From: Gabonibacter massiliensis
GTDB taxonomy: Bacteria > Bacteroidota > Bacteroidia > Bacteroidales > Marinifilaceae
DNA: 64,000 nucleotides
Direction of reading: 5' to 3'
Assembly: GCA_001487125.1 (NCBI GenBank)
Contig: LN913013.1
Coordinates: 1,839,110-1,903,109, forward strand
A program made the translations under genes and the position numbers. This document shows positions 8,524 through 18,447 of the stretch, piece after piece (position 1 is the first letter of the stretch; each line of letters begins with the position of its first letter). A model generated the notes under the pieces. The model was not told where the DNA came from and ran no database searches. It saw only the letters and a list, made by a program, of their open reading frames with translations.

Positions 8524-9492
8524 ATGAAAAAAATATTAATCGTCGGAGCAGGGGGACAAATCGGTTCAGAACTTGTTCCTCATTTAAGATCCATTTATGG
8601 AAACAACAATGTAGTGGCAGCCGATATCAGCGCTGATAAATGTAAAGCATTGGCAGAAGCCGGACCATTCGAAGCATTAAACGCTTTGGATGGAGAAGCT
8701 TACACCGCTATCGTTAAAAAATACGGTATCGATACCATTTTCAATCTGGTGGCCCTATTATCCGCTACCGGAGAAAAAAACCCGAAATTAGCCTGGGATA
8801 TCAATATCGGAGCATTAACCAACTCCTTGTATATCGCTAAAGATAACAATTGCGCCGTGTTCACGCCGAGTTCTATCGGTGCCTTCGGTAACGACACCCC
8901 TAAAGATAAAACACCTCAAGACACCTTACAACGGTCCAACACGACCATTTACGGTGTTTGCAAGGTAACGGGAGAACTTTTAAGCGATTATTATTTCCAT
9001 CGTTTCGGAGTCGACACGAGAAGCGTACGTTTCCCGGGGTTGATCTCTTACGTAACCCTACCCGGCGGAGGCACCACTGATTATGCCGTTGAAATTTATT
9101 ACGATGCCATTCGCAAAGGTTCCTTTACCTGCAACGTTCAAGCAGGTACATACATGGATATGATGTATATGCCGGATGCATTGAATGCCGTGGTTCAATT
9201 GATGGAAGCCGATCCGACCAAGTTAAAACACCGGAACAGCTTCAATATCGCTTCCATGAGTTTCGAACCGGAGCAAATAGCCGCAGAAATCCGCAAACAC
9301 ATACCGGAATTTAAGATGGACTACCAAATCGACCCGGTAAAACAAGCTATCGCCAACAGCTGGCCTAACAGCATGGACGATACCTGTGCCCGCCAAGAGT
9401 GGGGTTGGGCTCCGAAATACGATTTAACCAGCATGACAAACGATATGCTCGTTAAGGTAAAAGAAAAATTCGATAAGGGATTGATCAAATAA
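8524..9492 (+). CDS. L-threonine 3-dehydrogenase, SDR type
   Basis: A 322-residue NAD-dependent short-chain (extended SDR) enzyme that oxidises L-threonine to 2-amino-3-ketobutyrate. The Rossmann motif GAGGQIGSEL (8-17) binds NAD. The catalytic pair Tyr143/Lys147 is in TIYGVCK. The C-terminal part (YMDMMYMPDALNAV, then FNIASMSFEP) resembles the Bacteroidota and archaeal epimerase-like threonine dehydrogenases rather than the zinc enzyme of E. coli. It could be another epimerase-like SDR, but the overall pattern fits Tdh well. A strong terminator follows. Confidence 0.88.
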   Translation: MKKILIVGAGGQIGSELVPHLRSIYGNNNVVAADISADKCKALAEAGPFEALNALDGEAYTAIVKKYGIDTIFNLVALLSATGEKNPKLAWDINIGALTNSLYIAKDNNCAVFTPSSIGAFGNDTPKDKTPQDTLQRSNTTIYGVCKVTGELLSDYYFHRFGVDTRSVRFPGLISYVTLPGGGTTDYAVEIYYDAIRKGSFTCNVQAGTYMDMMYMPDALNAVVQLMEADPTKLKHRNSFNIASMSFEPEQIAAEIRKHIPEFKMDYQIDPVKQAIANSWPNSMDDTCARQEWGWAPKYDLTSMTNDMLVKVKEKFDKGLIK

Positions 9493-9512
9493 GAACTTCC
9501 CTATTTACTCAT

Positions 9513-9551
9513 AAATGGCTTTCGGCTTATTACACCCGAAAGCCATTTTTT
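9513..9551 (+). terminator. Intrinsic terminator after threonine dehydrogenase
   Basis: AAATGGCTTTCGG (9513-9525) pairs perfectly with CCGAAAGCCATTT (9536-9548) and runs into T's. Confidence 0.9.
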
Positions 9552-9606
9552 ATTCTTCCGAATTTTATTTCGAATACCTCCGTCAGCCGTCTGAACGAGC
9601 AATTAT

Positions 9607-9639
9607 AATAGCACTTTGGGACGGGGTCAAAGTGCTATT
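9607..9639. repeat. Perfect 12-bp inverted repeat without a U-tract
   Basis: AATAGCACTTTG (9607-9618) and CAAAGTGCTATT (9628-9639) form a perfect stem with a 9-nt G-rich loop. Neither side has a T-run, so it is not a normal intrinsic terminator. It sits about 100 nt upstream of RNase R and could be a leader structure or an operator. Confidence 0.6.
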
Positions 9640-9739
9640 AAAATAGACTGCCTCATCATAAAACAGATATCAAAAAATAATATTACTTTAGTGACATTAA
9701 ACTTTAAAGGATTATATATCCTTCATAAATCTGTAGTGT

Positions 9740-12019
9740 ATGTCAAAAAAAGAGAAAAAACCACATAAAAGTATCGGGAAAAAAGAACTTTATCAATCCT
9801 TATTCGATATCTTTACTCATAAGCCCAACGAATATTTCAATTACAAGCAATTAGCCTTGCAGCTGGGCATCAAAAACATGGAATTAAAGCGCCTGATCAA
9901 CGAGGTACTTTACGAGATGAAGATCGACGGACTGATATCCGAAGAATCGACAGGAAAATTCAAATTAAAAGCCGTCAGCACATATATTACCGGAATTATC
10001 GATTTAACTGCAAAAGGAACCGCTTACCTGGTTTCGGATGAAACCAAAGAGGATGTTTTCATTCCTCAGGTAAACCTAAATCACGCGTTAAACGGGGACA
10101 AGGTAAAAGTCATCGTCTATGCCCGAAGTAAAAGCAGAAGACCGGAAGGAGAGGTTGTCGAAATCCTTGAAAGAAAAAAAGAGACCTTCGTGGGAATCAT
10201 ACAATGTTCCCGGCAATATGCTTTTTTAGTTCCTTCCGGCAAACAACTTCCTTATGATATCTTCATTCCCCTCAACGAGTTAAACGGGGCAAAAGACGGG
10301 GATAAAGCCATAGTAAAAATCACAGAATGGCCTGAGAACCAAAAAAATCCGGTAGGAACCGTGTTGGAGGTCCTCGGAAGACCGGGAGACAACGATACGG
10401 AGATGAATGCCATCATGGCGGAATTCGAACTTCCCGTTAAATTTCCGGCAAACGTGGAAAAAGCGGCAGAAAAAATCCCGGATACGATCCCCGATGAGGA
10501 GTATAAAACACGAAAAGATTTCAGGGAAATAACAACGTTCACGATCGATCCTAAAGACGCCAAGGATTTTGACGACGCCCTTTCCATCCGAAAATTAAAA
10601 AACGGTCATTATGAAGTTGGCGTACACATCGCCGACGTGAGCTATTACGTCGAAGAGAACTCCGTATTGGATAAAGAAGCTGACGCAAGGGCCACTTCCG
10701 TATACTTGGTAGACCGTACGATTCCTATGTTGCCCGAACGGCTCTCCAATGGGGTCTGTTCCTTACGTCCGAATGAAGAAAAACTATGTTTCTCCGCCGT
10801 TTTCGAGTTAAATGATAACGCGGAAATAGCGGACCAATGGTTCGGCCGCACGGTTATAAAATCCAATCGCCGTTTCACTTACGAAGAAGCACAGGCGATG
10901 ATCGAAGGAGGCGAAGGCGATTACAAGACGGAGATCCTGGAATTAAACGACCTGGCCCAAAAATTAAGAGCGGAAAGATTTAAAAGCGGAGCCATCGACT
11001 TCGACCGGGTGGAAGTAAGATTCGATATAGATGAAAAGGGAAAGCCTACCGGGGTTTACTTCAAACAATCCAAAGAAGCCAATAAATTGATAGAGGAATT
11101 TATGTTGCTTGCCAATAAAAAAGTAGCCGAACGAATCGGAAAGCTTAAGCCCGGACAAAAACCCAAAACTTTCGTCTACCGTGTACACGAACAGCCGAAC
11201 CCGGATAAATTAGAAGAATTCGGACGATTCATCGCGAAATTCGGCTATCATCTACGTTCAAGCAACCCCAAAACCCTCTCCTCCTCCATGAACAAATTGA
11301 TGAGCGATGTGAAGGATCGGCCGGAACAAAATATGATCGAAACACTTGCCGTACGTACCATGGCTAAAGCCGCCTACTCTACAGAGAATGTAGGACATTA
11401 CGGTTTAGCTTTCGACTATTATTCCCATTTTACTTCTCCAATCCGGCGTTATCCGGATGTAATGACCCACCGTCTGTTGGCACGTTATATAGCAGGAGGA
11501 CGTTCGGTCAATCAGGAAAAATACGAGGAAGAATGTAAACATTGTTCCGAAATGGAACAAGTGGCAGCCAACGCGGAGAGAGCTTCCATCAAATACAAAC
11601 AAGTGGAATTTATGTCCGACAAACTGGATCAGCCCTTTATGGGAACCATCTCCGGAGTGACCCAATGGGGTTTTTATGTCGAATTGAACGATACCAAATG
11701 CGAAGGATTGGTCTCTATGACCGAGTTAGAGGATGATTATTACGAATTCGACGAAGAGAACTACTGCATTGTCGGTCGTCGCCACCGAAAGGTATACCAA
11801 TTGGGAGATCAGGTAATGGTCAAAGTAGCGAAAGCTAATTTAGTTGCCCGTCAATTGGACTTCACTTTGGTAGGTAATGAAAAAACGGAGACCTCTCCAT
11901 CCGTTATTCGCTCCAAGGCTATAACGCCGCCCCGTTCTGTACGAAAATCACGTCGAGGAAGACGAGGAGATGAAAGCAACAAAAACAAAGGGAGGAAAAA
12001 ATCGAAAAAAAGGAATTAA
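9740..12019 (+). CDS. rnr: Ribonuclease R (RNB-family 3'-5' exoribonuclease)
   Basis: A 759-residue processive exonuclease that degrades structured RNA and helps in rRNA quality control. Domains in order: N-terminal winged helix (about 10-75), two cold-shock/OB domains (about 80-240), the RNB catalytic domain with the Asp cluster DPKDAKDFDDA near residue 275, an S1 domain (about 640-720, MGTISGVTQWGFYVE), and a strongly basic Arg/Lys tail. The length matches the family. The start follows a Lys-rich beginning (MSKKEKKPHKS). It is a single-gene unit by spacing. Confidence 0.95.
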   Translation: MSKKEKKPHKSIGKKELYQSLFDIFTHKPNEYFNYKQLALQLGIKNMELKRLINEVLYEMKIDGLISEESTGKFKLKAVSTYITGIIDLTAKGTAYLVSDETKEDVFIPQVNLNHALNGDKVKVIVYARSKSRRPEGEVVEILERKKETFVGIIQCSRQYAFLVPSGKQLPYDIFIPLNELNGAKDGDKAIVKITEWPENQKNPVGTVLEVLGRPGDNDTEMNAIMAEFELPVKFPANVEKAAEKIPDTIPDEEYKTRKDFREITTFTIDPKDAKDFDDALSIRKLKNGHYEVGVHIADVSYYVEENSVLDKEADARATSVYLVDRTIPMLPERLSNGVCSLRPNEEKLCFSAVFELNDNAEIADQWFGRTVIKSNRRFTYEEAQAMIEGGEGDYKTEILELNDLAQKLRAERFKSGAIDFDRVEVRFDIDEKGKPTGVYFKQSKEANKLIEEFMLLANKKVAERIGKLKPGQKPKTFVYRVHEQPNPDKLEEFGRFIAKFGYHLRSSNPKTLSSSMNKLMSDVKDRPEQNMIETLAVRTMAKAAYSTENVGHYGLAFDYYSHFTSPIRRYPDVMTHRLLARYIAGGRSVNQEKYEEECKHCSEMEQVAANAERASIKYKQVEFMSDKLDQPFMGTISGVTQWGFYVELNDTKCEGLVSMTELEDDYYEFDEENYCIVGRRHRKVYQLGDQVMVKVAKANLVARQLDFTLVGNEKTETSPSVIRSKAITPPRSVRKSRRGRRGDESNKNKGRKKSKKRN

Positions 12020-12067
12020 CTTTTTAAGTTCTTTCTTGAATGAAGAACAATAAAAAAACATTTTTTC

Positions 12068-12075
12068 TATCTTTG
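12068..12075 (+). promoter_or_regulatory. Probable -7 element (TATCTTTG) of the cstA promoter
   Basis: TATCTTTG matches TAnnTTTG and lies 25 nt before the cstA ATG. No clear -33 TTTG at the ideal distance. Confidence 0.5.
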
Positions 12076-12100
12076 GGAGGTGTGAAAAACGACTAAACCA

Positions 12101-13549
12101 ATGATTACTTTTATTATCTCCATCGCGTTGCTTATCGTCGCTTATTTTACTTACGGGAAATTTGTCGAACGATTTTTCGGTGCATCATCTGAAATAAAAA
12201 CTCCGGTTAAACGACTGGCTGACGGAGTTGACTACCACGAACTAAAACCCTGGCGGATTTTCGTCATTCAATTTCTGAATATCGCGGGGTTAGGTCCCAT
12301 TTTCGGGGCTATATTAGGAGCAGCCTACGGTCCCATGGCATATCTATGGATCGTAATCGGTTGTATTTTCATGGGTGCTGTACACGATTACTTTTCCGGA
12401 ATGCTCTCCGTACGGAACGATGGCATGAGCCTTCCGGATATCGTGGGTAAATACATGGGCAACGGTATCCGGAAATTCATGACATTCTTTACCGGATTTC
12501 TTTTATTAGCGGTGGGAGTTTCCTTCGTGAACGGTCCCGCGGGACTCTTAGGCAATTTAACCGGAACAAGTATGGCCCCATGGCTGTACATTATTTTTGC
12601 CTATTACATACTGGCAACTTTATTGCCGATAGATAAAATCATCGGGCGTATTTATCCTTTTATGGGAGCAGCCTTGATTTTTATGGCACTCAGTGTAGGC
12701 GGTTATCTCCTGTACGGGGGATTCAGCGGGGAAGTTCAATTAGAGGAACTCACTTTCGACACCATGCGTAACCTGCACGTTAATCCACAGGAAAACATTC
12801 TTTTCCCGATGCTGTTTATCGTCATCTCCTGTGGGGCTATATCCGGGTTCCATGCTACCCAATCCCCCATGATGGCCCGTTGTATGACCGATGAAAAATA
12901 CGGAAGACCCATTTTCTACGGAGCCATGATATCCGAAGGTATTGTTGCCATGATTTGGGCCACAGCCGCCATGGCCTACTTCGGGGGAGCGGAAGGATTA
13001 AATGCGGCAGCAGGTTCCGGTAGCGATCCGGCCATAATTGTCAATGAAGTGTGTCGTTCCTGGTTAGGACGTTTGGGAGCCATTATTGCCATTATAGGTG
13101 TAGTCGCATGCCCTATTACTTCGGGAGACACAGCTTTTCGCAGTATGCGATTGATCATTGCCGATGCTCTTAAATTCACTCAAAAGCCTATAAAGAATCG
13201 ACTGATCGTTTCGATTCCTATCTTCATTCTGGCTTATTTCTTTTGCAGTTTTGATTTTTCCACCATATGGAAATATGTCGGCATAGGGAATCAGGTTTTA
13301 GCCACGGTAACCCTATGGACTGCTGCCACTTACTTGGCAAAAACAGGGAAACCCCATTGGATGCTCTCTATTCCGGCCACCTTTCTAAGTATCGTATGCG
13401 TTACCTACATCCTTGTAGCTCCATACAAGGCCGGGGGAATATTCATTCAACCGTCTGTCGGTTACCCGATCGGAATAGCCGCAGGCATCGGCTTATTGAT
13501 TCTTTTCTTTCTGAGAACCAGCAAACTAAAAAAAGGGAAAAAGATTTAG
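12101..13549 (+). CDS. CstA family carbon-starvation / peptide-pyruvate transporter
   Basis: A polytopic inner-membrane protein of 482 residues with many hydrophobic segments. It has the CstA family hallmarks: an N-terminal KPWRIFVIQFLNIAGLGP segment, the GAVHDYFSG motif, and the ISGFHATQSP loop. CstA proteins move peptides or pyruvate and are often induced on starvation. At 482 residues it is shorter than E. coli CstA (about 700) and belongs to the shorter bacterial form. Substrate not determined. It is transcribed alone. Confidence 0.9.
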   Translation: MITFIISIALLIVAYFTYGKFVERFFGASSEIKTPVKRLADGVDYHELKPWRIFVIQFLNIAGLGPIFGAILGAAYGPMAYLWIVIGCIFMGAVHDYFSGMLSVRNDGMSLPDIVGKYMGNGIRKFMTFFTGFLLLAVGVSFVNGPAGLLGNLTGTSMAPWLYIIFAYYILATLLPIDKIIGRIYPFMGAALIFMALSVGGYLLYGGFSGEVQLEELTFDTMRNLHVNPQENILFPMLFIVISCGAISGFHATQSPMMARCMTDEKYGRPIFYGAMISEGIVAMIWATAAMAYFGGAEGLNAAAGSGSDPAIIVNEVCRSWLGRLGAIIAIIGVVACPITSGDTAFRSMRLIIADALKFTQKPIKNRLIVSIPIFILAYFFCSFDFSTIWKYVGIGNQVLATVTLWTAATYLAKTGKPHWMLSIPATFLSIVCVTYILVAPYKAGGIFIQPSVGYPIGIAAGIGLLILFFLRTSKLKKGKKI

Positions 13550-13640
13550 TTTAAAATAATAAAAAACGGGTTGCAGTTTATAAGAGTTTACTCTAAATTG
13601 CAAACGGAAAAAGCAACATACAAAACAAACAAAAAGGGAC

Positions 13641-13665
13641 ACATCTTATCCCGAAGGTAAGATGT
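13641..13665 (+). repeat. Leader hairpin upstream of the M23 peptidase gene
   Basis: ACATCTTA (13641-13648) pairs with TAAGATGT (13658-13665). It is 30 nt before the ATG at 13695 and has no U-tract. A second imperfect dyad (TTGCAGTTTA near 13571 with TAAATTGCAA) lies closer to cstA. Either could be a weak terminator or a leader structure. Confidence 0.4.
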
Positions 13666-13694
13666 TATCTATGAATATATGAATATTTTGTAGA

Positions 13695-14945
13695 ATGAAA
13701 AAAACAAAATGGATCTGGATTTGGGCAGCCGTAGGCGTTGTATTGGCTATCGTTATTTTTTGGCCTAAAGAGTACAAAGAAGCTGTATTGGAAGCCGAAG
13801 CAGTGGAAGAGGTAGTCGACACGACGGAGTTAAAACAAGAACATTACAAATACGGTATTCCTTCCGATAATTTCGAAGTAGAGGAAGGAGTCGTGGGACG
13901 CAACCAAAGCCTTTCGGCCATCTTGGCCAAATACGGAGTTTCTCCTAAAAAAATACACGAAATCTCTCAACGTTGTAAAGATATTTTCGATGTCCGGAAA
14001 ATAAAAGCGGGACGAAAATACACTTTATTTCTCGCCAAAGACAGTTTGAAATCTCCGGAATTTTTCATTTATGAAAACAATGCATTAGAATTTGTTGTCA
14101 TTGACTTCAAAGAGACCTCGCCTGTTTATATCGGGAAAAAAGAGGTCGAAGTAAGGGAGCTATCCGCAAAAGTCGGTATTCAATCCTCTTTATGGAATGC
14201 GATGGTAGAGGCACAAACAGACCCTACATTAGCCATTAGTTTAGCGGATATATACGCCTGGTCTATCGATTTCTACGGCATTGCCAAAGGAGATTCCATT
14301 CGGGTGATCTACGAGGAATCCTATGTCGAAGAACAACCTTTACGGGACTTCAAAATAAAGGGTGCTATCTTCACCCATGCCGGTAGGGATTTTTACGCTA
14401 TCCCTTTCGTTCAAAACGAAAAATTCTCCTATTTCGATGAAGACGGGAATAGTTTGCAAAAAACTTTCTTAAAAGCTCCTCTTAAATATTCGCGGATTTC
14501 ATCCGGATTTTCAAACAACCGTTTCCATCCGGTATTGAAAAAATATCGTTCCCATCACGGAATAGACTATGCCGCTCCCACGGGAACCCCTGTCTATACA
14601 ATCGGAGACGGAGTCATTACCAAAAAGGCTTTCCAAAAAGGAGGAGGGGGAAATTATGTCACCGTCAAACACAACAGCGTCTACTCCACCACCTATATGC
14701 ATCTCTCCCGGTTCGCCCAGGGAATTGCCCCGGGAAAACGGGTTAAACAGGGAGAAGTCATCGGCTACGTAGGCAGTACCGGATTAGCGACAGGTCCTCA
14801 CCTGGATTTCAGGGTATATAAAAACGGAACTCCCATCAATCCCCTGAAAATGGTATCTCCTCCGAAAGAACCGATTTCAAAAGAGAACATGCCTCAATTC
14901 ATTGTCGTGCGGGACTCTCTAACTCGACGATTAAAACAGTTATAA
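13695..14945 (+). CDS. Membrane-anchored M23 peptidoglycan endopeptidase
   Basis: A 416-residue envelope protein with an N-terminal anchor (about 6-23), a LysM/OapA-like module (about 60-115) and a C-terminal LytM/M23 domain (about 265-385). Metal-site residues include His287/Asp291 in HHGID, His336 in YMHLS and His369 in GPHLD. The second motif is HLD rather than the usual HLH, so a ligand is Asp or the site is altered; this variant needs checking before activity is assumed. Such proteins cut peptide cross-links during cell growth. It converges with the DUF3352-like gene. Confidence 0.88.
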   Translation: MKKTKWIWIWAAVGVVLAIVIFWPKEYKEAVLEAEAVEEVVDTTELKQEHYKYGIPSDNFEVEEGVVGRNQSLSAILAKYGVSPKKIHEISQRCKDIFDVRKIKAGRKYTLFLAKDSLKSPEFFIYENNALEFVVIDFKETSPVYIGKKEVEVRELSAKVGIQSSLWNAMVEAQTDPTLAISLADIYAWSIDFYGIAKGDSIRVIYEESYVEEQPLRDFKIKGAIFTHAGRDFYAIPFVQNEKFSYFDEDGNSLQKTFLKAPLKYSRISSGFSNNRFHPVLKKYRSHHGIDYAAPTGTPVYTIGDGVITKKAFQKGGGGNYVTVKHNSVYSTTYMHLSRFAQGIAPGKRVKQGEVIGYVGSTGLATGPHLDFRVYKNGTPINPLKMVSPPKEPISKENMPQFIVVRDSLTRRLKQL

Positions 14946-14975
14946 CCGACCGGAATCAATAATCGGTTCTTTTTT
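14944..14975. terminator. Terminator between two convergent genes
   Basis: AACCGA (14944-14949) pairs with TCGGTT (14963-14968), followed on plus by CTTTTTT. It serves the M23 gene. The stem overlaps the last codons of the opposing gene. Confidence 0.6.
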
Positions 14976-17076
14976 CCCCGGTAATTCGGTAGTAATGCCA
15001 TTTACCAACAGGATGACCTTTTTTATAACGTCCCTCACACAATAAATGACCGGTTTTGTAATAAAATCTTACCACACCGTGACGCATTCCTTTACGGTAA
15101 GGCATCTCTAATTTCAATGTCCCATCGGGAAAATATTCTTTATAGAATTGAATCTCTCCTTTACGGTAAACGACCTTCCCTTGTAATTTGCCATCCTTAT
15201 AAAAAAAACGAGCTTCTCCGTTTATTTTACCCTCCTCATACGGGAAGAGTCCTATCATTTTTCCAAGCGGATCGTAAATACTCCAACACCCGTCCGGATC
15301 TCCATCTTTCAAAGCTCCTTTCACCGTGAAAAGAGAAGTTTTGTATACATAAAAATCTTTCACTCCTATAGCGATACTATCCGGAATGCTCGGATAATAA
15401 AAACCGGACTCGATCCGGTCTATTTGTTTTTCCAATTCCCGGTTAAGTTCCCGTATCTTATACTCTTCCGGAGCATTTTTATTAAAATTTGCAATTACAT
15501 TGGTTTTAAAATCCTCACCTTGTGCCGACAACGCCAGTCCGATAACTTCAAAACTCAAAAATGCATCTTTATTATTTTCTAACTCCTGCCGGGCATCCGA
15601 TTTTAAATCATGATACAAAAAGTCGTACGCGTTGGAAGTATTGATATAACCATAAATATTACTTCCGTTACCTAAATCTTGCATTAAACCGATGTATTCT
15701 TCATCATGAGCTAATGTCTTGCCTAACAAGTAATCCCTGATCATCTCCGCTAAAGAAAGAGGCGAATTACTAAATACGACATAATCCCCTATAAAAGTAT
15801 AATAGGGACGATCCAATCGGTTGAACTTAGAATTCAGAAACAGTTTAAAAAATCCCTTCAAACTAAAATAATGAATCTTATACCCGTTAAATTCCATAGC
15901 TTTCTCACGGACCGGAGTCTTACGATCTATTTGTTCCATCAAATAGTTCAACTGATCTCGCGCATAAATAATATCGTTCGCCTGAATAGCCAAAATAATA
16001 TTGTCCTGCCGATTCTCTTCATCGAGAGCCGGTTTGATCAGGGCAATTTCATGCCCGACCCAGGAAGTAAACAGATCTAAAATATCAAGATTCAAAAATC
16101 TATTTATTTTCCCGACCGAACGCTCTATCGCTTTATAGTCTTCTTCCCGTTCCGACCTATAATTCTCAATCAAGATTTTTTGTAACTCTGAAAAAGAAGA
16201 AAAACACCAAGAAACATAGGCCGCCGTGTGTTCTCCTGCAATCCGGTCAATTCCGGAAGCCTTCCCTTTGGTCCGGTTCAACAAATTAAGTATCGAAAAT
16301 ACATCGCGATTCGATTTGGTAATACCGGAGAAACGAAGATTTCGATCATTCAACTGCAACACTAAACGAGTAAAATCAAGCAAAGGCTCTTCTTCCGTTA
16401 TAGACGCCGTTTCCAAAAAAGCATTGATTGCATTCCCTATCCGTTTATGGTCAACGTCGATTACGGCATCTCCACCAGGTAGGTCTTTTTTTATTTTTAC
16501 CAGACCTTCGCATGCGGATAGAGAACGCTCAACTAATTCCCGGGAACAGGAGGTAATTAAAAGATTCCCTTTTATGGCGAAATACAATTTAAACCCTTTG
16601 CCCGTCAGTTCATGAAATTTTTCTCCCTCGCCTTTTAATTTCGTTATTTTCAAATCACCGTTATTCAACAATACCGAAACCATGCCTTCAAAAGTCCTGA
16701 TCACGTTCAACTTACCCAAATCGCATACATATAAGAAATCATAATTAAAAGAAGTAACTTCATAACAGGAAATAGAAACAGGTCTATCCGTCAACATTCG
16801 CTTCAACGTCGGATAGACTTTACACAAAGAATCGGCCCGTTCAAAATAGTCGTGATATGCTTCAAAATAAGGATAAGTTTTAAGCGATTGCCATATTCTA
16901 TTCCGACTTAGACTCTCGTGTATATGATTGAAAGAAGGTATTTCCACCGTAAAAACTGCATTCTCCGGTAAAGCTTGTGTTATTTTATAACGCCCGGCAT
17001 CTTTATAAAAAGCCAACCAGATCAAAACGATCAAGGTCACGAATGGAATCGTTATAAGAATAAGTTTGCTTCTCAT
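14956..17076 (-). CDS. DUF3352-like envelope protein with C-terminal MORN-type repeats
   Basis: The product is 706 residues. An N-terminal hydrophobic segment (about 4-24) anchors or exports it. Residues up to about 560 have the pattern seen in DUF3352-type proteins (ALPENAVFTVEIPS near the start, repeated strand-helix units). The last 120 residues contain MORN_2/YwqK-type repeats: YEEGKINGEARFFYKDGK, PDGTLKLEMPYRKG and the RHGVVRFYYKTGHL type. Such repeats are common in Bacteroidota surface proteins and their function is not settled. It stands alone and is convergent with the M23 gene. Function unknown. Confidence 0.75.
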   Translation of the reverse strand: MRSKLILITIPFVTLIVLIWLAFYKDAGRYKITQALPENAVFTVEIPSFNHIHESLSRNRIWQSLKTYPYFEAYHDYFERADSLCKVYPTLKRMLTDRPVSISCYEVTSFNYDFLYVCDLGKLNVIRTFEGMVSVLLNNGDLKITKLKGEGEKFHELTGKGFKLYFAIKGNLLITSCSRELVERSLSACEGLVKIKKDLPGGDAVIDVDHKRIGNAINAFLETASITEEEPLLDFTRLVLQLNDRNLRFSGITKSNRDVFSILNLLNRTKGKASGIDRIAGEHTAAYVSWCFSSFSELQKILIENYRSEREEDYKAIERSVGKINRFLNLDILDLFTSWVGHEIALIKPALDEENRQDNIILAIQANDIIYARDQLNYLMEQIDRKTPVREKAMEFNGYKIHYFSLKGFFKLFLNSKFNRLDRPYYTFIGDYVVFSNSPLSLAEMIRDYLLGKTLAHDEEYIGLMQDLGNGSNIYGYINTSNAYDFLYHDLKSDARQELENNKDAFLSFEVIGLALSAQGEDFKTNVIANFNKNAPEEYKIRELNRELEKQIDRIESGFYYPSIPDSIAIGVKDFYVYKTSLFTVKGALKDGDPDGCWSIYDPLGKMIGLFPYEEGKINGEARFFYKDGKLQGKVVYRKGEIQFYKEYFPDGTLKLEMPYRKGMRHGVVRFYYKTGHLLCEGRYKKGHPVGKWHYYRITGEKRTDY

Positions 17077-17233
17077 GATAAAGTCATCAATTTAAAACAC
17101 CGTACAAAATACAAGTATACAATATTATACAACCATTCACGCCATATCACGTATTATTTTTTACAAAAAGCAAGAAAACGAGAAAACAAAGAATAAATAT
17201 ATATTTTAATTTTACGCCCCGAAAAAAATAAAT

Positions 17234-18385
17234 ATGAAAAAAAGTTTCATCGCATTAGCTTTCGGAACATTAGGATTAGGTATTGCCGAGTTTGTGATCA
17301 TGGGAATCTTACCGGACATTGCACGTGCTTTACACATCGACATCGCTACCGCCGGCCATCTGATCTCGGCCTATGCCTTAGGAGTCTGCTTCGGAGCTCC
17401 GGTACTGATTCTTGCCCGTAAATTTCCATTAAAGCACATCCTTTTGGGATTGGTTTCTGTAATAATGATCGGCAATATTTGTGCTTCCCTTGCCCCCAAT
17501 TATTGGACCCTGGTGATTTCCCGTTTTATCTCGGGACTCCCGCATGGAGCCTATTTCGGAGTAGGTTCCATCGTTGCCGAAAAATTAGCTATCAAAGGGA
17601 AGGGTTCGGAAGCTGTTTCCATCATGGTTGCCGGCATGACAATCGCGAACCTCTTCGGAGTACCTTTAGGAACTTTCTTGAGTACGTTCCTTTCCTGGAG
17701 AGTCACATTCCTACTCGTCGGTCTATGGGGGATCGTCATTCTCTATTACATCTGGAAATGGATCCCTCCGGTAGAAAACCTACCCGATACCGGCTTTACA
17801 GGTCAATTCCGTTTTTTAAAATCCCCGGCTCCGTGGTTACTAATTTTTGCCACCTTATTGGGAAACGGAGGCATCTTTTGTTGGTATAGTTACATCAACC
17901 CGTTACTGACACAAATTTCCGGATTTCCAGTCGACAGTATTTCATTACTTATGATTTTAGCCGGAGCGGGAATGGTTGCCGGAAATTTGATCAGCGGTCG
18001 TTTATCAGATCGATACACTCCGGGACGGGTAGCCTTTTTCACCCAAGGTTGTGCATTCACGATTCTGTTGCTTATATTCTTTTTAGCGCGGGTATCCTGG
18101 ATTTCGGCAACACTCATGTGCCTATGTACGGCTTGCCTTTTCGCCTTGTCCACGCCGCAACAAGTTTTACTCATTCGTTATTCCAAAGGAGGAGAAATGT
18201 TAGGAGCAGCAAGCGTTCAGATCGCCTTCAATTTAGGAAATGCTATCGGGGCTTATTGCGGGGGGCTACCCTTACAAGCCGGATTAAGCTATCAATACTC
18301 GGCTCTCGCGGGAACTCCATTCGCGCTGACCGGTTTTATGTTACTGTTCGTTTTCACCCGGAAATACGAAACGATAAAAGCATAG
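17234..18385 (+). CDS. MFS exporter, DHA1 type (AraJ/YdhP-like)
   Basis: A 383-residue protein with about 12 membrane segments, starting with the hallmark GTLGLGIAEFVIMGILPDIA. The loop-2/3 region (ISRFISGLPHGAYFGVGS) and the central SGRLSDRY motif are typical of small DHA1 drug or sugar efflux transporters. Substrate unknown. The ATG follows an A-rich stretch. Confidence 0.88.
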   Translation: MKKSFIALAFGTLGLGIAEFVIMGILPDIARALHIDIATAGHLISAYALGVCFGAPVLILARKFPLKHILLGLVSVIMIGNICASLAPNYWTLVISRFISGLPHGAYFGVGSIVAEKLAIKGKGSEAVSIMVAGMTIANLFGVPLGTFLSTFLSWRVTFLLVGLWGIVILYYIWKWIPPVENLPDTGFTGQFRFLKSPAPWLLIFATLLGNGGIFCWYSYINPLLTQISGFPVDSISLLMILAGAGMVAGNLISGRLSDRYTPGRVAFFTQGCAFTILLLIFFLARVSWISATLMCLCTACLFALSTPQQVLLIRYSKGGEMLGAASVQIAFNLGNAIGAYCGGLPLQAGLSYQYSALAGTPFALTGFMLLFVFTRKYETIKA

Positions 18386-18447
18386 ATAAGCCCGGATTTT
18401 TACCTGTTTTTTTCACCTATTTCTAATAAAAAGTAAATCTTATCATG

